DNA of 64,000 nt from Rhodamnia argentea (taxonomy: Eukaryota; Streptophyta; Magnoliopsida; Myrtales; Myrtaceae): positions 29,821,903 through 29,885,902 of the forward strand of contig NC_063152.1 in NCBI RefSeq assembly GCF_020921035.1, read 5' to 3'. A model generated the notes under the pieces. The model did no database searches. It saw nothing but the letters and a program-made list of their open reading frames with translations, and was not told where the DNA came from. Of the stretch, positions 46,741-58,784 are shown piece by piece. The first letter of the stretch is position 1; every line of letters starts with the position of its first letter. The position numbers and the translations under genes are program-made.

Positions 46741-49700
46741 ATGGTCCAGTTCCACGAGCACGTCCTCACCGACCTCCTCGACGACTCCAATGGCGGGCTC
46801 GTGATCCTCTCCTCCGGCCTCTCCCTCTCCTCCCTCATCGCCTCTCTCCTCCTCCTCCACTCCCCTCCCCAGGGCTCCCTCCTCCTCCTCTCCCCTACGC
46901 CTCCCCTCAAGCAACGCCTCCTCCGCCACCTCCGCTCCCGCTCCGCCGCCCCCCTCCAGATCCCGGCCGAGATCACCGCCGACCTCCCCGCCTCCCACCG
47001 CCACTCCCTCTACGCCTCCGGCGGCGCCTTCTTCGTCACTCCCAGGATCCTGATCGTCGACCTGCTCACGAGCCGGGTCCCGGCCTCGACCGTGGCCGGG
47101 ATCGTGATCCCAAATGCGCACGCCATCGCGGAGACCTCCACGGAGGCATTCATTGTGAGGATTTTGAAGTCGTTGAATAAGAACGCATACGTGAGGGCGT
47201 TCTCGGACAAGCCACACGCAATGGTCGCGGGGTTTGCCAAGGCAGAGCGGATCATGAAGTGCTTGTTCATTAGGAAGTTGCACCTCTGGCCGAGGTTTCA
47301 GGTACTCCAGAGTGGAAGGGAAATCAGCACAGTCACTTCGATATGCACTCTACAGGACGAGTTTTTACTTGTTTAGAGAAAAGAAATACTGGAGATTACT
47401 TTGGAACATGCACAATTCCACTTCAACTAGCTCAATTGAAAATATGAAATCATCCAGCTGAACTATAGGGATGGGTGAAACATTTTCATCTTCAGTTTGA
47501 CTTGATAGGAAAAAGTACACGAATTACTTCTGATTTCAAGTAGGCTCCAATTACATTCTAGAGGAAGTACATATTTTACATTGCCTTTTCTGTTTCTTTA
47601 AGTTTTCTTGGCTTATTTGAAGGTGTATATGTGTGTCTTTAGGTGTATGTATCACAAGAATTGGAGAAGGATCCACCGGTGGTCGTGGATATAAGGGTTC
47701 CAATGTCTAAGAACATGGTGGGGATTCAGAAAGCGATAATTGAGGTAATGGATGCGTGTTTGAAGGAGATGAGGAAGACGAATAAGGTGGATGTGGAGGA
47801 TTTGACTGTGGAGAATGGGTTGTTCAAGTCTTTTGATGAGATTGTGCGGAGGCAATTGGATCCTATTTGGCATACGTTGGGAAAGAAGACAAAGCAGCTA
47901 GTTTCGGATTTGAAGACTTTAAGAAAGTTGCTGGATTATCTTGTTAGGTATTCAAATTCTGCAGCTTAAATTGGATTTTCCTCGTCCGGAATTAGTTGAT
48001 CTTCAGGATATGAAGAAATGTGCAGAATTGATTCTTTCTACTTTTAGTTATAACACTCAATGTTAAGTGAATTGATGGATTCCGGTAATTGTGATCTTTC
48101 ATTCTTCCTCGTAGAGAATTGTCTCAAATAATAGAGGAAAATTTAAATATTCAGCCTTATTGTTCCAAGGATTGGTTATTGATTAGATCTAGTAATTAAT
48201 CTGCATAGGTATGATGCAGTCAGTTATTTGAAGTATTTGGATACACTGCGAGTGTCAGAGAGTTTTCGGTCTGTTTGGATATTTGCAGAGTCCAGCTATA
48301 AGATATTTGAGCTTGCAAAGAAGCGTGTTTATCGATTTGTGAGGTCAGATGGAACTAAACTTGATGGGCCTGGTAAGAGCACAGCCAGCAAAAAAAGGAA
48401 ACTTAGTGGCGAAGACGTTCATGAAGAAACAGGTATAGCTTTTTACTCAGGCCAACTCAATTGCCGCCTTTAGATCCTGCTTCAGAAGAAGATATATTGT
48501 TCTTACAGAGCCCTCTTTTTCTCCGTCTGTTTCATTGACCATCTCTTTAGATGAATCGGGTTAGGAATACTGAATTAATACATAAAGACTCTAACCACGA
48601 AATATTAGCAAGCTTTTGGAAAGCGTTAGCAAGTTTGGATGATTGGGTGCTATTTCTGAAATTCCTTTGTCCCCTTCATATGTGTAGCCTCTGGTGGTTC
48701 CTCATCGACAGGTGTTATAGTTTTGGAGGAAGTGTTGGAGGAGGCACCAAAATGGAAGGTTTTACGTGTGAGTGAGGAAGTTCCACTTTCTGCGCAATTC
48801 TTCTACATACGTGCACACATACACACAAAGACGTACATATGTAGATATGTATCTTAAATGCTGGTATGCGAAGATTATATGTGGTTGATATGTTGCTTTC
48901 ATGGCTTGATCTTCTTTTTGTTCTCGAGTTTTTGAAGTATTTTAATAAGAAAACAACTAGATGAATATACGCTAATATGGAGTTGAACTGAGGTGCGGTT
49001 TTTGTGGCAGGAGATTCTTGAGGAGATAGAACAGGAAAGACAGAAGGCAACTTTGACTGGCAAGGAATGTCTAGTCGAGGGTGAGGACAGTGATAGTGGG
49101 ATTGTATTGATCACCTGCAAAGATGAACGTTCATGTATGCAGCTAGAAGATATCATCACGAACAACCCACTGAAGGTTTAATGATTCTATTTTTTGGCAT
49201 AAGACATAGATCCCCCTTTAGTGCCCATCTCTAAGCTCTCTCCCCTATCTATTTTTTAATTTTTTTGTCTAGCTAATTGCATCCCACATTGAGCCAAAAA
49301 GTTATTATTAGTTATATAGCACCTATCTTCACATTTCTTCAGATGCATCTAAGTAGCACTTCATCTGTGTGACTGCTTTGTCCTCTGGAACCCACTGGGT
49401 ATTCTTCTACCATAGTTGGGAAGCATCATACTGGCACACAAGCGCACATTTTATGGACACATGTTCATGCAAGTGTGCTGAAAAAAAGAAAAAAACTTTT
49501 AATTGACCAGTGTATACATGTGCCCTTGTTAATGCAAATGGTAGATGAAATTTCGGAAGGTGGAGGAAGATAATTAATTGTAGAAATGCTTGGAGAGAGA
49601 TTGCTGCGTTTGCTTGACTGGAGGGGATCCCTTTTCGAACCTGTTTTAACCTCACATTCGTTGTGAATAAGCATTCATCACTTGTATTTTTGTAACTGGT

Positions 49701-51814
49701 ATTTTTTATTCCGTATAAAGGTGATGCAAGAAGAATGGGAGAAGTACTTGCTCAGCAAAGTTGAACTACGTGATGCACATACGCGTTACAAGAAGAAACC
49801 TAAAGATCCTAAAGGTTTTGGCATTCTTGATGGAACTCTTCATGTAACAACTACACCGGCTGCAGAAGTTAGCAGTACAAGCAAGCAGGAACACTATGCA
49901 CTTTTGGCCGCAGTATCAGAAATCAGAAATAGAGCTAAGCTGGAAAAGCCTGGGGACTCTATCCAGCCTCATGTTGGTGATGAAGGATGTAGCAATGGAA
50001 CAAAAGGTAAATATAAGAAAGGAAGAGCAAATGCTAAGAGCTCTCAGCATAGAAACAGCAGTGGTAGGAAGAAAGTTGCGGCAGATGGTAATCAAGCAGT
50101 ACCTGCTTCTGAAGATGAACATCTGACGGATGGATTGGTATCTGGTGGTTATTGTGATGATAACATTTCTGGTCATTCTGGAGACAGAGCGGTTCTCCAG
50201 GAGTCTGACCGGTCAGAATCCAGAAGTGTGAAGCCACTGCCTCCTCTGCATTTTCACGCTTTAGAAAGTGATCGGCCGATATTGGATACTTTGAAGCCGT
50301 CTGTAATAATTGCGTACCACCCAGACATGACTTTTGTCAGGGAGATTGAAATCTACAAAGCTGAGAATCCCTCCAAAAGGTTAAAAATATACTTTCTTTT
50401 CTACGAGGAGTCTACTGAAGTTCAGAAATTTGAGGCTAGTATTCGTAGAGAAAATGGAGCATTTGAATCTTTGATCAGGCAGAAATCAATGATGATGATA
50501 CCAGTTGATCAGGTTCCATAATTTTCATCTCTCACTCATCCTTGATCCATGTGAAGTGATTTTTTCTCTAATCCTTAATATTTATGAATTTGCAGGTTTA
50601 GTAGTTGATTTGCATTTTTGGAGATCTCCCAAAAATGATTTTATTGTCACTAATTCCCTGCTGCTTTCTTTACATAAGGACATTATGGCTTTTGTTTTAA
50701 TTGTGGGTTCCTTCAGGATGGTCAATGCCTTGGACTGAATGCTTACATGGAGCAACAAGCTTCATCTTCACAAAATTCTATAACTAGAAGGGCTGGTGGG
50801 AGAAAAGAAGCTGAGAGAGAGATGCAGGTTCCATTTTTCCTCTTCTAGCACCTCTGACAGTTACTCCCTGATGGTTAATTGAAATTGAATTGGGAATATT
50901 TCAGGTTATTGTGGATATGAGGGAGTTCATGAGCAGCCTGCCAAATGTCCTTCACCAGAAAGGCATGCGTATAATTCCTGTTACTTTGGAGGTTGGAGAT
51001 TATATACTCTCACCTTCGATTTGTGTAGAAAGAAAGAGTATCCAAGATCTCTTTTCAAGCTTCACGTCAGGTCGCCTCTTCCACCAGGCGGAAACAATGG
51101 TGCGCTATTATAGAATACCTGTTCTTCTCATTGAATTTTCACAAGACAAGAGCTTCTCTTTTCAGGTAACATCACTAAAACTATAAGAAGTGTGGTATTT
51201 GATATTTGGATGGTTTGACTCATCCTGATTGTTTTGCAGTCTGCAAGTGACATTGGTGATGACGTGACTCCCAATAGCATAATATCCAAGCTATCCTTGC
51301 TCGCTTTGCATTTCCCACGCTTGCGAATAATCTGGTCCCGCAGTCTTCATGCAACTGCCGAAATTTTCTTCTCTTTGAAAGCAAATCAAGATGAACCTGA
51401 TGAGACCAAGGCAATGAGAGTTGGCGTCCCCTCAGAAGAGGGTATTGTAGAAAATGATGTGAGGTATGCGTTTCTAATTGCTAAGCTCCAAGAAGTCATT
51501 AGGTTTCCGACCACGAGATTTGTGTTTCTTTGTCCACTCTTCCAAAAATAAAGCTGAATCAGCAGGTTAAACTACCGTCCTTTCTTTACATTCTTGTATG
51601 CAGAGCTGAAAACTACAATACATCTGCTGTGGAATTCTTGAGACGTCTACCGGGCGTGACGGATTCAAATTATAGAGCAATAATGGATGGATGTAAAAGC
51701 TTGGCAGAACTGGCCCTTTTTCCCGTAGATCGCTTGGCTGAACTGATGGGCGGGCAAAAAGTTGCTCGGACTCTTAGAGAATTCCTAGATGCCAAGTATC
51801 CAACGTTATTGTAG
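46741..51814 (+). CDS. UVH1: DNA repair endonuclease UVH1 (XPF/ERCC4/RAD1)
   Basis: Ten exons: 46741-47301, 47643-47947, 48209-48432, 48688-48767, 49011-49175, 49721-50512, 50717-50827, 50905-51165, 51240-51463 and 51604-51814, giving 977 residues, close to Arabidopsis UVH1 (956). It is the catalytic subunit of the XPF-ERCC1 structure-specific nuclease, which cuts 5' of lesions in nucleotide excision repair and takes part in recombination in the nucleus. Visible parts: the inactive helicase-like N-terminus ([33 protein letters not shown]), a charged low-complexity linker in exon 6, the ERCC4 nuclease from about residue 746 ([17 protein letters not shown] with ERK at 788-790), and a C-terminal tandem helix-hairpin-helix region (RRLPGV; LAELMGG) for pairing with ERCC1. 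All phases agree. An ATG at 46728 is out of frame. Confidence 0.97.
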
Positions 51815-52193
51815 ACTCTTTAATAGCATCGAGCTCTCTACTCCTGCGGCGACAAAAATGCACACTTCGTGATTTAATTTGTTGTTGTGCTATTAGATTT
51901 GGGTTATCTTGTTGTAGAACTAAGGATTATTGATGAATTGTACTCTTCATTGTTTGCTTAATTTTCCATCTGGTGTTCCATTCAGGCAACATTTTCAGGG
52001 GAGCTATTGGATGTCTTTGTAATATAAACGTTTGTGAGAGAATAATGCTTTCCTTTGAAGTTCGTTATATGAAAAATAGGGGTTTTAAACATTGATTTTC
52101 TCGGCAAATGACGAGAGACTTAATCCATAGCCGAAAACGCTCCTGGAGAAAGTAAACTGAAATGGGACCGTCATTCGGGGATGTAAAACCAGT
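51815..52193. other. XPF 3' flank
   Basis: Probable 3' UTR and spacer; nothing else is seen. Confidence 0.5.
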
Positions 52194-52265
52194 AGGTCCC
52201 GCCGGGAGTCGAACCCAGGTCGCTGGATTCAAAGTCCAGAGTGCTAACCACTACACCATGGAACC
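52194..52265 (-). tRNA. trnQ-TTG: tRNA-Gln (TTG)
   Basis: Seventy-two bases on the minus strand begin GGTTCCATGGTGTAGTGG. The anticodon loop CTTTGAA gives TTG, and the T-arm is GGGTTCGACTC. The sequence folds into a full cloverleaf, and internal A and B boxes are present. A T run (AAATTTGTAA on the plus strand) adjoins it on the 5' side; no strong terminator is seen. Confidence 0.95.
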
Positions 52266-52501
52266 AAATTTGTAATTATGCACTTAATAAGATAATTACG
52301 TCGAGTTTATAGCCGTAAAGGTCAAGATCTCACATTTCGAGCGCAGCCATGTAAATCTCATCGGACTTGCTCACAATGAGCGCGGTGCGAGGGATCATTC
52401 ACACCATGGGCCAGGCTTCATCTTTCCATAAGCCTCCTGTATTAGTCCATTACACTTTGTTTTTCAATTTATATTAAAAAAAGCATTGTCTGGACACCGA
52501 C

Positions 52502-52573
52502 GGATCCGTGGCGCAATGGTAGCGCGTCTGACTCCAGATCAGAAGGTTGCGTGTTCGATTCACGTCGGGTTCA
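52502..52573 (+). tRNA. trnW-CCA: tRNA-Trp (CCA), copy 1
   Basis: Seventy-two bases, starting GGATCCGTGGCGCAATGG, with anticodon loop CTCCAGA (CCA) and T-arm TGTTCGATTCA. It is identical to the other two copies in the window. The 3' flank (about 15 bases, AAATCCCCCGAAAATGTT) is also shared, so each copy was duplicated with flanking DNA. Confidence 0.96.
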
Positions 52574-53515
52574 AATCCCCCGAAAATGTTGGCTACCCCC
52601 CCCAATGGATCAGTTTTTTACTCCAAACTATAATATCGCTTTTTCCCATTTCTCTTACATTATATTATGCTGCTTGTTGGGTTCGTGCTTCTGTATAATC
52701 ATGATGAGTGATTTAGTGGGCAATTTGAAGGTTGGAGGACCGTCGACTCTTTTGCCCGATACGTCTATCCTTTCTTGCTTCGCTTTTGCAGATTGCGAGG
52801 GGTCATCATGCGTGCTTACATGCATTGATTTCGCATTTATCTACCAATGGATCGGAGCAGAACTATGTGTGCCCGATTGACACACTTAAAAACCGTGCCC
52901 GATTGACACACTTAAAAACCAATGTCAGCCAAGGACTACCACGGCGCGAAGACACAGGAATTCGGAAGAGATTTCCCGGCCAATGAGTTTTGTGGCTCGA
53001 GTGGCATTTGGATCTTCGGTGCTGGATTGCAAGAGACAGGCTCCTGAAGAGGCTAAAAGTAGATTGCAGGAAATGGAAATGCGGCTTGTTTCAAATATGC
53101 CGATAGCGGTAGGTGTTGCTGGATTTGGAGAGTTCGAACTCTGTTATGATGTTGCTGTGCTGCCTGCTACTTTGGACTTTGCTGCCGTCAGGATAATTGG
53201 TAGTTTAAGATCATGACTTGTGGTAGGTAGTACTAAGATTCTTGGGAGTTTTCGTTAAGCATTTGGGACATTATATACGCCACTTGGGACATTTTTAGCG
53301 CGGTTAGTTTCTCTGCATGTTGAGGACTTGTCGTGGATTTTCTCCATTCACTGTTAGATTGTGTAACGAGAATACAAGACATTTATTTTTATCAAAAATA
53401 TGAAAATCATTGGATCAACACATCCAATCGACATCTTATTTAACTTATTGAGCACCTGTTTTGGAGGTAGGAATGAGATCTTCATAAAGGAACAGACCGC
53501 AGATCATGAAATACG
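52574..53515 (+). repeat. Duplicated flank, unit 1
   Basis: It is homologous to about 57895-58784: a shared stretch with GGGTTCGTGCTTCTGTATAATCA, a TTGAAGGTTGGAGGACCG-like segment, and a TTTCAAATATGCCGATAGCGG block. Short open frames here (for example 52983-53216) are matched only by frames broken in the other unit, so no protein is proposed. It may contain exon remnants of the gene that originally lay 3' of the germin-like gene. Confidence 0.6.
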
Positions 53516-54140
53516 TCATTTGTTGGCCTTTACGAGCTCAGATATGATCGTATCATCCGTATGGAAAGCCTTGGAGAGGATTTCCACGCTGATCCCACTC
53601 CCAAACATGCTAGTCGGGATTGAGACCGTCCCTGCATTCGTGCTCCCCAACACCCTGAGCGCCACGGCCTTGTAGTCGGGCCTCATGTTGACTTGGAAGT
53701 GGGACCAGCCCTTTTGGGAAGATGAACAGGTCGTGGCCCTGGAGGGTCTGCAGGAAGAGACGGCTTTCCAAGTCGAAGAACCAGACCTCCAGGATGCCTT
53801 CCAGGACTATCAGGAGCTCGGCCGACTGCGGGTGTGTGTGCGGCGGGTTGATCCCTGAAGGCGGGTAGATGATTTTGGCCATGGAGATGCTCTGCCCGTC
53901 GAGGGCCAGGAATTCTTTCTACGTCACTTTGGCTATGAGGGCCATGGTTTGTCCCGTCAGATTGGCTCTTGCAGTGAAAATCCTGATATTGGTGTGTGTG
54001 AAGTATTGTCTGGTGATTGTGCTGGTGTTGAGGGCCGGAGGGACCAGGAAATCCTGCAGGATGCCGGGATCTCCTGCATTCGCGAAGATTGTGTTCTTCG
54101 CAATAGCCAGGATCAAGGCACAAGCTATTAGGCTGGACAA
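53516..54140 (-). pseudogene. Germin-like protein pseudogene 1
   Basis: This is a single-exon germin-like gene (cupin fold, secreted, manganese-binding apoplastic protein). N-terminal signal MSSLIACALILAIAKN, then GDPGILQDFLVPP, the histidine box INPPHTHPQSAELL, and the second cupin motif GHDLFIFPKGLV. The repaired length implied by the paralogue comparison is 207 residues. Lesions: a TAG stop in the KVT*KEF segment near 53922-53924, and one extra C after GGGCTGGTC near 53698 that shifts the last 60 codons. Its neighbour at 58.8-59.4 kb is intact at both these places, so these lesions arose after duplication. Confidence 0.9.
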
Positions 54141-55264
54141 GGGTGTGTGTCTGTGTGTATTTGATTTCCAGTTTTTGCTGCTTTTATAAGGTCGAAAAGC
54201 CGGCCGTAGTCTCGTTGTGAAGATCCAATGCTTATCACGATTTAGTTTCTCTTTAGCATGTTGAGAATATTACAAATTAATAAGTTATATTCGCTCATTG
54301 TCGAGCGATGTTCCTGATGAGAACTGATTTCATTCTGCTGGTTGGTTTATTGCTGAAGAATGGTCAAATAATATGATCCAAGTAAATCCTGAAAGACTGA
54401 ACTTCATCTCATCTTTATTCAGTAGCTGCAGGATGTAAGTTTCTGAATGCAAAACGTGCTCGAAACACGGAAACAAAGAATGATCTGAATCGGTTTGCCT
54501 ATGGCCAGGAAGTTACTGTCCTACGCTTTTGGACAAGAAGCTCTCATCTTTATAATTTTCAAGTCCTGTCTTCTTATAGTTGTCCCTAGCTAAGCTCAAG
54601 AGTGCTGCATCCTATATTGACAGTGCCATTTTTGACGTCCCGCGACCCCGAGAGACAGCATAGACCAGAACAGCAATCTGAAAAAGTGTTTAGACATGGT
54701 AACTTCCACAATTATCAGCTCATATAATCATTCAGGTGACAAACTTGTACAAAGCCTAAACTTTTTTAACTATATTGATGAAAAAGAAAAAGAAGAAAAT
54801 GGTTTATTATTTTGACTTAGAATGGTTCAAATATTAGGCAAAATCCTAAGTGCAGGGATGTGACACCAGGAGTTTCTCAGTTCAAACGGCGACGTCGATT
54901 ATCTCATACCTTAAGCGCAATAGGTAGGATCGTGCAGTTTGTTTGTTCAGATCTCAACGGACGAAGGATGGTTAAAAACCAAAGTAAAATCTCCACGGGT
55001 TCTCAGTTGCTGGCCCTGGCTATGTAGAATCCAAAGTTGCAATGAGAATGCTTCTGCAGAGCATATGTGAGCTGGAATATGGAAGTTATGTGCTCAGTCA
55101 TCTTTGCCTGATACTCTTCCTTTGCAATCGTATGATCTTAAAAGCCTATTCCCAGTGTCCATCAATGAAAATGGAGATTACTGCTAGTAGAATAGTCCTT
55201 TCACTTGGCTAATGAACAATACTTCAGGAACAATTTGCTGGGCCAAAAAAAAATAGAACCACAA
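54141..55264. other. Duplicated flank upstream of germin-like pseudogene 1
   Basis: Stretches at about 54340-54720 match about 59630-59990 (ATGATCCAAGTAAATCCTGA; ATAGACCAGAACAGCAATCT). This suggests the duplication unit extends well past the germin-like gene. No gene is recognised. Confidence 0.5.
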
Positions 55265-55273
55265 TTGATTTTA

Positions 55274-55853
55274 GGGAAAATTTCAAATAAAGGCATGAAC
55301 AAGGATATTTTTGTCACTTATATTTTTTGAATTTTTATCTATTTTTTATTTCTTTTATCCAGTGGCCGGTCTCAAGCGATGGGCGGCCAACGGTGAGGGC
55401 TGGGCAAGGTCGCCCTCGATGGCCACATGTGAGGGTTGGTCGAGGCCACCCTCGACGGCCACAGAAGAGGGTCGTCTCGATGGCCATAGGCAAGGGAAGG
55501 CCTCGCTTGGGCGAGGCGACCCTTGCCCTCCCTAGGCGAGGCCGCCCTCGACGGCCACGGGTGAGGACCGCCCTCGCCTAGTCTAGGGATGGCAGCCCTC
55601 GTGGGCCCTCGCCTAGTGGCCGGCGAAGGTCGTTAGGCCATCACCAGCCCCAACAACGAGAAAAAAAAGGAAAGGGAAAAAAGAAAAGAAAAAAGGAAAA
55701 CAAATAAAATAAAAAATAAATTACGAAAATGCCCTTGCTCAAGCTTTTTATGAAACAATGTAGGCATTTTAGGCTCATATTTTAAACGAGGTCCACTTCA
55801 GGCCCTTATTTAAGAAAATGAGGGTAATTTAGGCTATTATTTGGAATTTTCCC
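55274..55853. mobile_element. Mutator-like non-autonomous DNA transposon
   Basis: It is 580 bases long with terminal inverted repeats GGGAAAATTTCAAATAA (left) and GGGAAAATTCCAAATAA (reverse complement of right end), matching at 16 of 17 places. Flanking nine-base repeats TTGATTTTA and TTGATCCTA match at 7 of 9, the duplication size typical of Mutator elements. The core is very GC-rich (GGGCGAGGC-type repeats) and has no transposase. The paralogous place near 60.06 kb lacks the element. Confidence 0.8.
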
Positions 55854-55861
55854 TTGATCCT

Positions 55862-56051
55862 ATATGGAGTTTAAGCCATGACGCGAAAAGGGTCGGTGGA
55901 TTGCCAAAGTGGATGACATTGTCAAAATGTAGGTCTTATACATTGCATCGATTTGATCGGATCAACCACAAATCGATCACATAAGCAATCAAGTAAGTCT
56001 AACCAATAAGGTATACATTAACGAGAGTATGGGGATAAGGATACTAGAGGT
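55862..56051 (+). repeat. Duplicated segment matching 60064-60237 (first part)
   Basis: It aligns to about 60064-60237: AAAAGGGTCGGT, TTGATCGGATC, AGTAAGTCTA, ACGAGAGTATG. In the downstream unit the matching DNA holds an open frame of about 85 codons that is broken here, so it may be an old exon. The protein is not recognised. The duplicate resumes at about 56406 after a small insertion. Confidence 0.55.
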
Positions 56052-56405
56052 GCCATAACTTTTGTACGATACTTACTTGAGTGCTATAATTTTTTTTTTC
56101 GACTACTTGAATACCATAGCTTTTTTTAAAATGTTCACTTGAGTGTCATAATTTTCAATCGATTAATTAAACGCCAAAATTTTTTAAAAACATTCACCCA
56201 AGTGGTGGAAATCCAACGTAGCATAGTAATTGTGGTGAACATTCTTAAGAAGTTATGGCACTCAAATGATTATATATCACTCAAGTGTTTGATTGAAAAG
56301 TTATGACACTCAAGTGAACGCCGTACATAAGTTATGGAATTTAAGTGATTAAACAAAAAGTTAATGACACTCAAGTGAGCACCATATAAAAGTTATGACA
56401 CTTAT
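56052..56405. mobile_element. MITE-like insertion with inverted-repeat structure
   Basis: About 350 bases interrupt the duplicated segment; the other unit runs directly from ACGAGGGTATGAG to TAGCTTTGGGAGC. The ends form long imperfect inverted repeats: left GTGCCATAACTTTTGTACG, right reverse complement AGTGTCATAACTTTTATATG. Several internal ACTTGAGTG/CACTCAAGT pairs are seen. No coding sequence. The TSD is not clear. Confidence 0.6.
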
Positions 56406-56951
56406 AGAAAATAGCTTTGGGAGCAATTCTAGTGCCACAGCCAATGGCTTAAAGTTCGGCTGTTATTCTAAAAATTCTCACTTCTGGATTTGGACCGTTC
56501 CATATAAAGCTGCTACATATGTACAACTACTAGTTTTCAGGTTTGTAATCGTCGGTAGGAAACATAACATAGGTTCATCCGAATAAGCACACAAAAGAAG
56601 CAGCAAAAAGACCAGCAACAACATCAATTAGAGGGACAGAATATCCATCGCATAATTTTTTGTCATTGGTAGAATGGTAAGGAAAGACGACTGGCATTAG
56701 TGCACCCTCTCTGCATGGCCCGAAGTTGATGAGCCTGTCTCATAGTTTCAATATGATGCCAAGTTGCCAACAACCATGAAGTCTATTCACACGAGACATG
56801 TTATAGTTAGGTAAGGCGGTACGAGTTGTTCAGAGCCTCTCTCATGACGCGAGTCAAACTTGTGAAGGATGAGTAACGTCTTTATCGCTAAGCCAATCAT
56901 CTTGGTGGTGTTAAACATCACACTATACTTTGCAAGCGCGATAATTATAAA
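56406..56951. other. Duplicated and unique spacer
   Basis: The first 200 bases match about 60232-60420 (AGCTTTGGGAGCA, AGAATATCC/GACATAATACG region). The rest is unassigned; no gene is seen. Confidence 0.4.
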
Positions 56952-57640
56952 AAAGTCTTAAATTTATTATATTACTGCCAATTCAATCCTAAATATCTAA
57001 TTTGGCCAATTCAATCCTAAACATTTTAACAATTTGTCAATGTGGTCTATCGATCAATTTTGGCCGAAAATCGTTAATGTTGGTACCGTCTGTCCGACAT
57101 GGCATGGCCGACGCTGACGTGGGCAAGTTATTTACCTTTTTTTTTCAAAAAATTGAATTTTATTCTTTTCATGTTCATTTTCTTATATTGTCCTTCCTTA
57201 TTTATTTTTTTTTCCTTTTCACTGTGGTTGGGCTAGGCCATCGCGGCTGTGGATGAGTCATTCTTGTCCATATTTGGGTGAGGCCGGCCTCACTGGTTGC
57301 GATTGAAGGCAGCCTTGCTCGGACCGCGGCCATGAGTGAGCCCGCCTTGCCCAAATCTGGGCGAGGCCTGGGGAGATCGCCTTTGCCCACGGCCGTCAAG
57401 GCTGCCTTGCCAAGATTTGGGTGAGGCCGGTCTTGCTGGTCGTAGGCAAAAGAAAAAAAGATGGAAAGAAAGCAATAAAAAATTAAAAAAAAAAATATTT
57501 TCGTCAGCGCCGGCCGTGCCACATAGGGCTGCTAGCGTTTGTGTTAGCCGTTTCTTAAAAAATTGACATGATGGACTAAATTGGCAAAACGTCAATGTTT
57601 ATGACTAAATTGGCCAAATTGAAATGTAATAGATTTTTTT
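56952..57640. mobile_element. Probable Mutator-like element with GC-rich core
   Basis: The two ends carry related inverted sequence built on CCAATTTAGTC/GACTAAATTGG (left CTAATTTGGCCAATTCAATCC, twice). Between them lies an AT-rich arm, a segment with GGCATGGCCGACGCTGACGTGG, and a GC-rich core of GGGCGAGGCCGG type. The same arm-plus-core layout appears in the tandem repeat at 15.8-17.0 kb. No transposase is seen; exact ends are uncertain. Confidence 0.45.
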
Positions 57641-57822
57641 TTTATCTTCTTTTGGCATGCTTTAAACCAATCAGCATAGGTCACACGCAGCTCAAAAAAA
57701 TTGTTTTAAATTTGACGGATCATATATATTATCAAATAGCAAACAGCCCTTAAAGAAAAAGCACAAACATAGGAGCATGTACATTAAAATATTTATATAT
57801 ATTTACCAATATGGCACAAAGT

Positions 57823-57894
57823 GGATCCGTGGCGCAATGGTAGCGCGTCTGACTCCAGATCAGAAGGTTGCGTGTTCGATTCACGTCGGGTTCA
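57823..57894 (+). tRNA. trnW-CCA: tRNA-Trp (CCA), copy 2
   Basis: Identical over all 72 bases to the copy at 52502. The flanks are related but diverged (AAATCCCTCGAAATTGTT), so the tRNA itself has been kept while the surrounding duplicate drifted. Confidence 0.96.
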
Positions 57895-58784
57895 AATCCC
57901 TCGAAATTGTTCCCTACATCGGTCGGATCATTCCTATTGATTTTTTTTTTGTTCTTTTTGCAAATAATAATTTCTCTCTTTGTCCCAGTTATTTACATTA
58001 TATCTTCTTGTTGGGTTCATGCTTCTGTATAATCAATGATGAGTGATTTAGTGGTCAATCTGAAGTTGGAGGACCGACGACTTTGTTGCCCAACACGTCT
58101 ATCCTCTCTTGCTTTGCTTTTGCAGATTGAAATAATGTCATCATTCATGCTTCCACGCACGAGGATAATGGAGTTCCCATGATACGTCCATTCTAGGAGC
58201 TTGAACATAAGTTACATAGCCTTTCTAAAACTTGCATGGAATGCCATCATCTGATATTGCGCGGAGGAGAGGAATTCGGGAGAGATTTGATGGCCGTCAA
58301 GGTTTCCGGCACTAGGATCGTTGGTGCTCGGTTGCAAGAGACAGGTTCCTGAAGAGGCTAAGAGTGAATTGCGGGAGATGGAGACGCGGCCTTGTTTCGA
58401 ATATGCCGATGGCGATAGGCGTGGCTGGATTTGGAGCATTTGAATTCTGTCGTGATGTTGCTGTACTGGGATTCTTGGGATTTTTTTGTTGGGCGTTTGG
58501 GACATTGCATACGCCGCTTGGGACATATTTAAGGAACATCCCGGGTGTTCTGTGCAGTTGGTTTCTCTGCAGGATGAGAACTTGTCGTGGATTTTTTCCA
58601 TTGAAAGTCGATTTTGTCACGAGAATCCAAGACATTTATTTATCAAAAATATAAAAATTCATTAGATCAACACAATTACACATTTTCGTTTTCGATCGGC
58701 ATGTTATTTAACTTATTGGACATCTGTGTTTGAGGTAGGAATGAGATCTTCATGAAGGAACAGACTGCAGATTCGTGAATTGTG
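57895..58784 (+). repeat. Duplicated flank, unit 2
   Basis: Homologous to 52574-53515, with small indels. No gene is supported in it. Confidence 0.6.

Noticed and set aside
46582-47283. Long minus-strand frame of 233 codons opposite the XPF first exon
   Set aside because: It is a glycine/glutamate/arginine-rich antisense shadow of a GC-rich exon whose sense frame matches UVH1.
53516-54140. Functional germin-like gene at unit 1
   Set aside because: A nonsense codon and a one-base insertion relative to its paralogue disrupt it.
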